Assembly: GCA_027593305.1 (NCBI GenBank)
Contig: JAQCJA010000151.1
Coordinates: 1-9,265 of the forward strand
DNA: 9,265 nt
Direction of reading: 5' to 3'
DNA from: a bacterium
Lineage (GTDB): Bacteria > Latescibacterota > UBA2968 > UBA8231
Part shown: positions 1 through 6,300 of the stretch, in pieces
Layout of the letters: each line of letters begins with the position of its first letter
Position numbering within the stretch: the stretch's first letter is position 1
Program-made: the position numbers and the translations under genes
Notes under the pieces: model-generated
Told to the model about the DNA's origin: nothing
The model's database searches: none
The model's input: the letters and a program-made list of their open reading frames with translations, nothing else

Positions 1-1124
1 GTATGGTCAGCACCGACCAGTACTACTACGCCTGTGCCACGCTGAACCTGCCGGGCATCATGGTGACTGCGTCACACAATCCGCCCCAGTACTGTGGCTT
101 CAAGATGGTCCGCGACATGCCGTATCTGTTGTCAGGCGACGACGGCATCCAGGACCTGCGCCGGCTGATCGAGACCGATGAATTCCGCCTTGCACGAGGC
201 ACAGGCCGTCTCGAGACACGCGACGTCAGCGCAGGTTTTGTCGACAAGGTGGTCGGTATGGTTGATGCCGATCGCCTGCGCGGCCTCAAGGTTGTTGCCG
301 ACACCGGCAATGGCATGGTCGGGCCGATCCTGCAGCGCGTCTACGAGCGCTTGCCCATACAGTTCATCGGTTTGTATCTCGATCCGGACGGAAATCTGCC
401 CAACCACGGCCTGGATCCCATGAAAGCAGAAAACCGTGCCGAGCTGGAACGACGGGTTGTCGCCGAAGGCGCCGACGCCGGCTTTGCCTTTGATGGCGAT
501 GGCGATCGATTTTTCGCCATTGACGACCGCGGTCACTTTGTCCCCGGAGATTTCCTCACAGCGCTCCTGGCGGGTTATCTGATCGAGGCGGAACCCGGGG
601 CGACAATGATCTACGACGTGCGCTGTTCGTGGGCCGTACGGGACGTCGTCGCGGCAGCAGGTGGAACGGCGCTGCAGGAGCGTGTCGGTCATTCCTTCCT
701 GAAGCCGCGATTGCTTCGTGAGGCAGGTGTATTTGCTGGTGAGTTGTCCGGGCATTACTACTTCCGTGATTTCTTCGGTGCAGACTCCGGTCTGGTGCCC
801 TCACTGATCCTGATGCAGATGATGTCGGAGCGGGGGCAGACGATGTCGCAGATGTTGTCGCCGTTGGAGTCGCGGTATTTCCTTTCAGGCGAGATCAACT
901 CACACGTTGCCGAGCCGCTGGCCAAGATTGAGGAGATCGCCGCGCGCTACGGGGATGGCCGCAGCGAGCGTGTCGACGGCGTTTCCATCAGTTTCGACGA
1001 CTGGCACTTCAATGTGCGCGCGTCGAATACGGAGCCGCTGCTGCGCTTGAATCTCGAGGCACTGTCGCGACAACGTATGGAGCAACAGCGAGATGAAGTG
1101 CTTGCCGTGATCCGCATGCCGTGA
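1..1124 (+). CDS. manB: Phosphomannomutase/phosphoglucomutase, 5'-truncated by window edge
   Basis: Alpha-D-phosphohexomutase that interconverts hexose 6-phosphate and hexose 1-phosphate in the cytoplasm, feeding GDP-mannose or UDP-glucose type precursors to polysaccharide synthesis. The frame is open from the left edge; counting from the first in-window Met (base 3), 373 residues are visible. The signatures occur in family order: the phosphoserine loop TASHNP at 22-27 (Ser24), the metal loop DGDGDR at 164-169, the sugar-recognition GELSGH at 246-251 and the phosphate-binding RASNTEP at 339-345. Full-length ManB/AlgC proteins have about 455-465 residues with the catalytic Ser near residue 100, so about 75-80 N-terminal residues lie upstream and the Met at base 3 is internal. 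The TGA stop at 1122-1124 is 7 bases from the flippase start, which suggests one operon. Mannose versus glucose preference cannot be read from the sequence, so the symbol is provisional (algC or manB type). Confidence 0.93.
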   Translation, partial: MVSTDQYYYACATLNLPGIMVTASHNPPQYCGFKMVRDMPYLLSGDDGIQDLRRLIETDEFRLARGTGRLETRDVSAGFVDKVVGMVDADRLRGLKVVADTGNGMVGPILQRVYERLPIQFIGLYLDPDGNLPNHGLDPMKAENRAELERRVVAEGADAGFAFDGDGDRFFAIDDRGHFVPGDFLTALLAGYLIEAEPGATMIYDVRCSWAVRDVVAAAGGTALQERVGHSFLKPRLLREAGVFAGELSGHYYFRDFFGADSGLVPSLILMQMMSERGQTMSQMLSPLESRYFLSGEINSHVAEPLAKIEEIAARYGDGRSERVDGVSISFDDWHFNVRASNTEPLLRLNLEALSRQRMEQQRDEVLAVIRMP

Positions 1125-1131
1125 GCCACGC

Positions 1132-2352
1132 TTGAATTTTCTGCGCGGGTTCTCGATCAATGCCGCCGCCGGTGGCCTGACGTTCATTCTCGCCTTTGCC
1201 AATCAGGCCTATATCGCCCGTTGTCTGGGAACGTATGGTCGCGGCGAGCTTGCCGTCGCGGCAACGAGTGTCACTGTGGGTGGTATGCTGTTCGGCGAAT
1301 GGCTGGCGCGGGGCAACGGCTTTCACAGTGGTCGCGACCCGTGGATGGTGGGATCGGTATGGAGCAATACGCTGGGTTACTGTGTCATGCTGCTGCTGCT
1401 GTTGTTTCTGGTGGCGCTGCTGGTGCCAGCCCTGACCGACGGGGGGCTGACGACGGCGCAGGCCCTGTTGCTGGCGGCGATGGTTGCTGCCGTCGTGGCG
1501 CAGAAAGGTTTTGCCGGCATCCTGCAGGGGTGTGATCGTCTGACGGCCTACGCTCTGATTCCGTTGCTTTTCATCAGCAGCCATCTGGCGTTTTCCGGCG
1601 TCGCACTCGGCTGGTTGCAGGCGGGGCTCACCGGTGTGCTGACGGCATGGTTGTGCGCCGCGATTCTGTCGGCGTTGCTGGCCCTCGGCTTGAGCCGGAC
1701 CGCCGGACCTGTTGACCGACGGTTGCTGCAGTTGACGGCGGCTGTTGGTGGTCGCGGAGCGGTGTCGGCAACACTGATCTTTCTGTTGTTCCGCAGCGAC
1801 ATCTATCTGGTGCGGCACTTTCTGGGAGCAGAGGTACTGGGTGTATATGCGATTGCCGTGGTTATTGCCGAGATGATGCAGCGAGGACCCAACATCGCCG
1901 GCGCCGTGATGCTGCCAAAGGTGCTGCGAGGCATTGATGACGACCATGGGATGAGCCTGGCCATCAGCCGCTGGACCTTTGCCTTCAGTCTGCTGTCGGC
2001 GGCCGCGATCGTTGTCTTTGGTGCGCCGCTGATCGAGTGGATCTTCGGGACGCCCTTCGCCGGCGCCTACACGCCGCTGGTGTGGATGCTGCCGGGCCTG
2101 ATCGCCTCCGGCTACGGCTCGGTACTGAACACCAAACTCGCCGGTCAGGGTTATCCCCCCGTGACGATGTGGGCGCCGGGGGCAGCCCTGGCAATGAACG
2201 TGGTGCTGAATCTGCTGCTGATTCCACGGCATGGTCTCATCGGTGCTGCCCTGTCGACTTCGATCGCCTATGGACTGTGGGCGGCGATTGTCACCATCGC
2301 CTATCAGCGCACCACCGGCCTGCGCTGGGTGCGATTCGTGCGCGCCTCATGA
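1132..2352 (+). CDS. wzx: Polysaccharide flippase, Wzx-like (MOP superfamily)
   Basis: Integral membrane protein of 406 residues, probably translocating undecaprenyl-linked oligosaccharide units across the inner membrane. It is hydrophobic throughout, with roughly ten to twelve likely membrane segments (for example near 12-28, 83-101, 109-125, 141-160, 167-186, 285-300 and 352-364). Family-like features are an N-terminal stretch around 27-38 (IARCLGTYGRGE), a segment at 221-240 (RSDIYLVRHF followed by a GVYA turn), FAGAYTPL at 309-316, and a C-terminal MNVVLNLLLIPRHG at 355-368. The start is TTG at 1132. An in-frame stop at 1108-1110 and no ATG or GTG between leave it as the earliest usable codon, and translation from it gives a normal Wzx N-terminus. 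No good Shine-Dalgarno precedes it, so expression may depend on coupling to the mutase stop 7 bases upstream. The length is at the short end for the family. The substrate is unknown. Confidence 0.88.
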   Translation: MNFLRGFSINAAAGGLTFILAFANQAYIARCLGTYGRGELAVAATSVTVGGMLFGEWLARGNGFHSGRDPWMVGSVWSNTLGYCVMLLLLLFLVALLVPALTDGGLTTAQALLLAAMVAAVVAQKGFAGILQGCDRLTAYALIPLLFISSHLAFSGVALGWLQAGLTGVLTAWLCAAILSALLALGLSRTAGPVDRRLLQLTAAVGGRGAVSATLIFLLFRSDIYLVRHFLGAEVLGVYAIAVVIAEMMQRGPNIAGAVMLPKVLRGIDDDHGMSLAISRWTFAFSLLSAAAIVVFGAPLIEWIFGTPFAGAYTPLVWMLPGLIASGYGSVLNTKLAGQGYPPVTMWAPGAALAMNVVLNLLLIPRHGLIGAALSTSIAYGLWAAIVTIAYQRTTGLRWVRFVRAS

Positions 2353-3803
2353 CCATCTTTGCCGCCACCGAAGGCCGCCCGTTGCCGCCGCCTCTCAGTC
2401 GCCGCCTGTTCGGCCTGTTTGTCGCGTTGCAGGTCGCCTTTGCGGTCGCGGCCCTCTATCTGCCATCCACGATTTTCGCCATGGCAGCCTTTGGGATTGC
2501 CGGCGGCATCTATCTGGTGGGTGTGTTGATCTGGCCCTGGATCATCGTTCCCGCCGTCGTTGTCACGACCGCTCTCGACATCACCGGGCAGTTGATCAAG
2601 AAGACCGGCATCGGCATTCCGGTGACCGGTTTCCACCTGTCTCTGATGCTGATGGCGCTCGGCATATTCACCAACACCTGCCTGCGCCGCCGGTTCACGT
2701 TTCCTGCCTTCGAGCTGAAGGGCCCGCTGTTCCTGCTCTGGGGCACCATGGCCTTCTCCCTGACGTATACACCGGCCCTGGCGGAGGGCACCGTTGGTGT
2801 CATGCGCACTCTGGCGCTGATCGCCTTTCTCTATGGCACACAGGTCATGGTCGATACCCGTCAGGCGGTAAATCTGGTCGTCATCGCCATGGGGGCGTCG
2901 ATGATCGGTGGTGCCATTCTGGCCGTGGCACAGATCATGTCGGAGAAATTCTACCTGCCGGCAAGCTTCGTCATCGCCGTCGGTGCCAATGCGCCAAGGG
3001 CGTCGGGCACGTTCCACAATCCCAACACTTTCGGCACATTCCTGATGTGTGGTGTCGTTTTTCTCTTCGCCCTGCTCGTCAACCATCGATTCCCGAAGTG
3101 GAAGGGCATCTTCCTGCTGGTGTCTCTGGCGGCGGCTGGCGCCGGACTGATCACAACCTTCAGTCGTTCGAACTGGGTCGCCGCTGCCGTCGGTATCGTG
3201 GCAGCGCTGATCTATGCACGCAAGTTGCGCTACCTCATCTGGGTGGGCCTCGGCGGGCTCGCAGCAATTCTCGCAGTCAAGGAATTCGTTCCCTTCGCAG
3301 ACCACATCTTCCAGCGGTTCGTCTCCATCTTCACGCTGCTCACCGATTTCGGTGAGGCCGGGCGTGAGTCCGGTTCGGCACGGCTCTACTTCATCATCGC
3401 CGGTCTCGAGATGTGGCTGGATCATCCCATCCTGGGTGCGGGGTGGCGAGCTTTTCCCATGTTGTTCGATCAGTACAAACCCGTCGGGTTTCCCGCCTGG
3501 GTGCCAACGAAAGAATCACACACGCTGGCGGCCAATATGCTCGCCGAACTCGGGCTGGTGGGACTCACTGCCTCGGCGTGGATCGTCTGGCGCGTGTTCA
3601 GGCGCGGCATCGGCGCCGCGAGGCGGGCGGCCGATCCATATCTGCGTGCGGTACTCGTCGGCCTGCTGTGCATGTTCCTTGCCTTTCAGATCAGCCTGTC
3701 GGCGACCGCCGATTTCAGCAACAATTTTCTCTGGTTCTTCACCGGAATGATTTTTGCGGTCATCCACCTCATCGAACGTGAAGCGGGCCCTGCATCCCCC
3801 TGA
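2349..3803 (+). CDS. O-antigen ligase / Wzy polymerase family membrane protein
   Basis: Protein of 484 residues with many hydrophobic segments and one large, less hydrophobic loop near 314-430, the layout of the Wzy_C/WaaL family. These enzymes act on the periplasmic side, either ligating undecaprenyl-linked glycan to an acceptor or polymerising repeat units. Matching features: RASGTFHNPNTFG at 217-229 (the G-F-x-N-P-N region typical of the family), TTFSRSNW at 269-276 (the start of the Wzy_C core), RESGSARLYF at 339-348 leading into HPILGAGW at 359-366, and ESHTLAANMLAELGLVG at 389-405 (His391 matches the conserved loop His region). The ATG at 2349 overlaps the flippase TGA (ATGA), which implies translational coupling and fixes this start; the frame is open further upstream, but only inside the flippase gene. 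Sitting beside a flippase, it may be the Wzy polymerase, but ligase and polymerase cannot be told apart from sequence alone, so no symbol is given. Confidence 0.88.
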   Translation: MTIFAATEGRPLPPPLSRRLFGLFVALQVAFAVAALYLPSTIFAMAAFGIAGGIYLVGVLIWPWIIVPAVVVTTALDITGQLIKKTGIGIPVTGFHLSLMLMALGIFTNTCLRRRFTFPAFELKGPLFLLWGTMAFSLTYTPALAEGTVGVMRTLALIAFLYGTQVMVDTRQAVNLVVIAMGASMIGGAILAVAQIMSEKFYLPASFVIAVGANAPRASGTFHNPNTFGTFLMCGVVFLFALLVNHRFPKWKGIFLLVSLAAAGAGLITTFSRSNWVAAAVGIVAALIYARKLRYLIWVGLGGLAAILAVKEFVPFADHIFQRFVSIFTLLTDFGEAGRESGSARLYFIIAGLEMWLDHPILGAGWRAFPMLFDQYKPVGFPAWVPTKESHTLAANMLAELGLVGLTASAWIVWRVFRRGIGAARRAADPYLRAVLVGLLCMFLAFQISLSATADFSNNFLWFFTGMIFAVIHLIEREAGPASP

Positions 3804-3819
3804 TGCGCCGGCGAGTCTG

Positions 3820-4998
3820 ATGGACGTCCTGGTTGCCTCGCATCTGTATCCGAGTTCGCTGTCGCGGATTTCAGGCAGCTTCGTTCACAATCAGACACGT
3901 TTTCTGACAGAGTTTTGTAGGCCACGTGTCGTGGCCCCCGTGCCCTGGTTCCCGCTTCGGGGCTGCGGGCGCTGGAGTCGCTACCGGGATCTGCCGGCGC
4001 AGGAGAACATGGATGGACTCGATGTACGGCGGCCCACCTATCTGACTCTGCCACGCCGGCTCCTGCTGGGCCGCGCCTGGCCTTCCTACCTGCGTGCCCT
4101 CGAGGCAACGGCAGGTGCTGTGCCCGACGTTATCCACGCACACGTGGCCTACCCCGACGGGCGCGCCTGTGTTGAGTTCGGTCGTCGTGTCGGGCGTCCG
4201 GTTGTGGTCACGGTGCACGGCCATGACCTGAAGGATCTGGCGGTGCATCGCGACAGCTGGCGGGCCTGGGTTCGCGATGCCCTCATCGGGGCCGATGCCG
4301 TGATTGCTGTCAGTGGCGAGTTGGCGCAGCGGGCGCGTGACCTGGGTGTGCTCGAGGACCGTCTGCAACAGATCCCCAACGGCGTCGACTGCGAGCTTTT
4401 CCGGCCCGGTACCCGTACGCCAGGTGAGGGCGGCTGGCGCCTGATGTACAGCGGCCGATACGACCCGGCCAAGGGGCTGGGTGAGCTGTTGCAGGCCATG
4501 GCAGGGCTGCGGGCGGAAGGGCGGGATGTGCATCTGGATCTGGTCGGTGGGGGCGCCACAGACCTGGCCAACGATTTTCCTGCACAGGCGGCCCGGCTTG
4601 GTATTGCCGATCGCGTGCATTTTATCGACGAGGTCGATTGGCGCCAGATGCCAGCCATGCTCGGCAGGGCGGACATCTTCGTGCTGCCCTCGCACTCGGA
4701 AGGCCTGCCCCTGTCGTTGCTGGAGGCCTTTGCCTGCGGTCTGCCGGTGGTCACCACGCGCTGTGGGGGACCGGAGGAAGTCGTCGATGATTCGGTGGGT
4801 CGCCTGGTGGAGCCTCGTGATGTGGCGGGCCTGCAGAAGGCGCTGGCAGCCACCCTCGATGGCTACGACGACTATGACCGTGGTCACATCAGAAGCTACG
4901 CACAACAGCAATTCGACTACCGGTCGGTAGCGGCGCGGATCCATCAGGTGTACGCGAAGGTTGTCGCCGGTGATCACGTCGCGGCCCGAGGCAGGTGA
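3820..4998 (+). CDS. Glycosyltransferase family 4 (GT-B fold)
   Basis: Retaining GT4-type glycosyltransferase of 392 residues, cytoplasmic or membrane-peripheral, likely adding one sugar to the lipid-linked repeat unit. The N-terminal acceptor domain starts MDVLVASHLYPS and shows HAHVAYPDG at 106-114 and VTVHGHD at 130-136. The C-terminal donor domain shows IPNGVD at 185-190, YSGRYDPAKG at 210-219, and the E-x7-E nucleotide-sugar motif in SEGLPLSLLEAFACGLPVV at 293-311 (Glu294 and Glu302). Length and motif order are normal for a full-length enzyme. I chose the ATG at 3820 over the in-frame ATG at 3754 because the upstream 22 residues lie inside the ligase gene and do not look like a GT4 N-terminus, whereas MDVLVASHLYP is a standard first beta strand. 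The gap to the ligase stop is 16 bases, with a weak purine patch (GCGAG) just before the start. Donor, acceptor and linkage are not determinable. Confidence 0.93.
   Translation: MDVLVASHLYPSSLSRISGSFVHNQTRFLTEFCRPRVVAPVPWFPLRGCGRWSRYRDLPAQENMDGLDVRRPTYLTLPRRLLLGRAWPSYLRALEATAGAVPDVIHAHVAYPDGRACVEFGRRVGRPVVVTVHGHDLKDLAVHRDSWRAWVRDALIGADAVIAVSGELAQRARDLGVLEDRLQQIPNGVDCELFRPGTRTPGEGGWRLMYSGRYDPAKGLGELLQAMAGLRAEGRDVHLDLVGGGATDLANDFPAQAARLGIADRVHFIDEVDWRQMPAMLGRADIFVLPSHSEGLPLSLLEAFACGLPVVTTRCGGPEEVVDDSVGRLVEPRDVAGLQKALAATLDGYDDYDRGHIRSYAQQQFDYRSVAARIHQVYAKVVAGDHVAARGR
4988..4991 (+). promoter_or_regulatory. Shine-Dalgarno-like GAGG deciding the start of the broken gene
   Basis: GAGG lies inside the last codons of the GT4 gene. 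It is 3 bases before the GTG at 4995 and 9 bases before a second in-frame GTG at 5001. The 9-base spacing is near optimal, so GTG 5001 is probably the ancestral initiation codon, while GTG 4995 gives the classic GTGA overlap with the TGA at 4996-4998. Either way, the gene was positioned for translational coupling to the glycosyltransferase. Confidence 0.4.
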
Positions 4999-6172
4999 TT
5001 GTGCCGACGGACATTCCCCGGCTGCGTGCTGCCGCCGCAGGTCTGCTGCTGGACTGGGCGCGCCAGGCCGCCCCGCACTATGGTCCCGGTGGCAGCATGG
5101 ATCTGGACCTGCGTGACACGGACGACGCCCGGGGGCCATCGTACTACAACCAGTTTGCGCACTACGCCTTCCTGTTGCTGGCCGAGGGTGTGGTGCCCGG
5201 CGCTGCTCCTGATGAGCGCCCGCGGTTTCGCGCCATCGCCGTCGCTGCAGTTGATGCAGCGCTTCGACGTGGGCGAGGCCGACCTGCGGCAGCAGCTGGA
5301 ACGCAGCATCGAGGGGGCAACGCAGCGGCTCGTGGCCCGTTCGACGATCGTTTTTCCGCCGCCGGCCCGGCGGAGTTTCCGGGCAACCATGCCACGTGAC
5401 ACGGCCGGCTCTGTCAGCGCGCGGGAGAGCACTTCCACCGACCGGCCTGGGTGTCGCTGGCGGCACAGTATTTCGACCGCTACGTGGTCCCGACGCAGCG
5501 CCTCCATGGTGCATGGCCGGAAGGCGAAGGGATCGTTGTTGATTACGCCATGGTTACGGCGCAGGCGGTGTCGTTGTTCGCCGAGGCCGCCGCCGATGCA
5601 AAGGCCCTCTCCTGCATGGGGCGCTGGCGTTTTTCGCCAGCTTCTGCGCCGCGCTGATGGCCTGGCCCGTCACGACACGGGGCGAAGATGACACTCCTGT
5701 CGTCGTGGATGTCGCCGACGAAATGCCGGCGGCACGCGTGCAAAGCCCGACCTGGCACGGCTTCCTCAGTTGGCAACTGACGCCCGAGCACAGCAGCCGC
5801 TTCATCCTGGACATGGATCTCGAGCAGGACATCTGTCGTGTGAGCGGGTGTCTGGAGAACCATGCAATCGAGGGTGCGTACGAAGCGGGCCTGCTGCTGG
5901 CACTGCGACCGCAAGAATCCCTGCACTTCAGCAGCGACGAAGAGCCGACGACGGTGGCACCGAGAACGATGATTGAGCGTCGTTTCAGCGCTGCCGGTGC
6001 CGCCTTTGTCTGGCGCGGGCGCACCTTCGAGGTGCCCGCCGGGGCGACACTGAGCTACCCGCTGATCCCCCACAACCCCTACACGCAACATGGGTTGCCG
6101 GCAGAGGACGACTACGTGGGACGGTTGAGCTGGTTGCTGACGGCCCGGACCACGACCGTTACGATCCGTTAG
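4995..6172 (+). pseudogene. Broken polysaccharide-locus gene with three frameshifts and one nonsense codon
   Basis: The conceptual product is about 392 residues, split over all three frames. Reading by protein-like composition and G/C at third positions: frame 3 runs from GTG 4995 (or 5001) to about 5243, including SYYNQFAHYAFLLLAEG; frame 1 from about 5245 to 5350 (LQLMQRFDVGEADLRQQLER then SIEGATQRLVARS); frame 3 from about 5352 to 5610 (AAGPAEFPGNHAT, TGA at 5397-5399, then HRPAWVSLAAQYFDRYVV and GAWPEGEGIVVDYAMVTAQA); frame 2 from about 5612 to the TAG at 6170-6172 (LHGALAFFASFC onward). The TGA sits where TGG (Trp) would read smoothly. I do not recognise the family. The N-terminal two thirds is alpha-helical with Tyr/Trp/His-rich motifs, and the end looks beta-rich, an arrangement like alpha/alpha-toroid polysaccharide lyases or heparinase II/III-like proteins; that resemblance is inference. 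Adjacent genes are intact. Assembly errors could mimic part of the damage, since two of the three indels can be placed in homopolymer runs. Confidence 0.72.
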
Positions 6173-6188
6173 TTTCTCCCGTCAGCAC

Positions 6189-6224
6189 CGGGTCCGGCAG
6201 ACGCCGATTTTCTTGACGGACCTG
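6189..6224. repeat. Inverted repeat overlapping the candidate -35 element
   Basis: GGTCCG at 6191-6196 is perfectly complementary to CGGACC at 6217-6222. Adding one G-U pair and one C-G pair outward gives an 8-pair stem with a 20-base loop. The right arm shares bases with the TTGACG hexamer at 6213-6218. A second 6-base pair of arms, CCGTCA at 6179-6184 and TGACGG at 6214-6219, competes for the same right arm. It could be an operator dyad, an alternative RNA fold or chance. Confidence 0.35.
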
Positions 6225-6268
6225 AAGGCGCTCTCGTTATTGTGAGAAACGTCGTAATCCTGTCAAAT
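6213..6268 (+). promoter_or_regulatory. Candidate sigma-70-type promoter(s) for the carbamoyltransferase operon
   Basis: Two overlapping possibilities. (a) TTGACG at 6213-6218 is a good -35 element (5 of 6), with TATTGT at 6238-6243 as a -10 but a long 19-base spacer. (b) TTGTGA at 6240-6245 as -35 with TCAAAT at 6263-6268 as -10 has an ideal 17-base spacer, but each hexamer matches only 4 of 6. Either would give a short 5' leader ahead of the ATG at 6301. The AT-rich dip and the break in gene packing favour a promoter here, but which pair is used is a guess. Confidence 0.35.
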
Positions 6269-6300
6269 ACAAACACTTCCCGCGATTTTCGACCTCCGCT

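Larger units (their letters stand above)
6173..6300 (+). other. Intergenic leader region, relatively AT-rich
   Basis: This is the only gap over 20 bases between genes in the window (128 bases). It separates the broken gene from the carbamoyltransferase. Its 3' half is clearly more AT-rich than the genes. It contains two overlapping inverted repeats and two sigma-70-like element pairs, described separately. I see no intrinsic terminator: none of the possible stems is followed by a T run. I see no tRNA, riboswitch-like fold or credible small ORF. Confidence 0.7.

Noticed and set aside
1388..1408. CTG-rich tract resembling a trinucleotide repeat
   Set aside because: It encodes the poly-Leu core of a flippase membrane segment with mixed Leu codons, so it is not a simple unstable repeat.
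1009..2232. Open minus-strand frame of 407 codons opposite the flippase
   Set aside because: Gln/Arg/His-rich composition is the typical reverse image of Leu/Ala/Val-rich membrane protein codons; there are no domain motifs.
2037..2348. Upstream extension of the ligase/polymerase frame
   Set aside because: The extra 104 residues lie inside the flippase gene and are Arg/Asp/Gly-rich shadow sequence; the ATG at 2349 gives a normal membrane-protein start.
3871..5514. Open minus-strand frame of 547 codons opposite the GT4 and broken genes
   Set aside because: Its translation is low-complexity and rich in Arg, Gly, His and Gln, has no recognisable domain, and mirrors a gene with clear GT4 motifs. 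Long antisense frames are expected in high-GC DNA.
4999..5691. Single frame-1 gene of 230 codons in place of the broken gene
   Set aside because: Only about 5245-5350 of it looks protein-like. The rest is Arg/Ser/Cys/Trp-rich shadow, while frames 3 and 2 carry the coding signal on either side.
4995..6172. Programmed ribosomal frameshifting instead of gene decay
   Set aside because: It would need one shift in one direction, two in the other and a stop-codon readthrough within 400 bases, without recognisable slippery heptamers.
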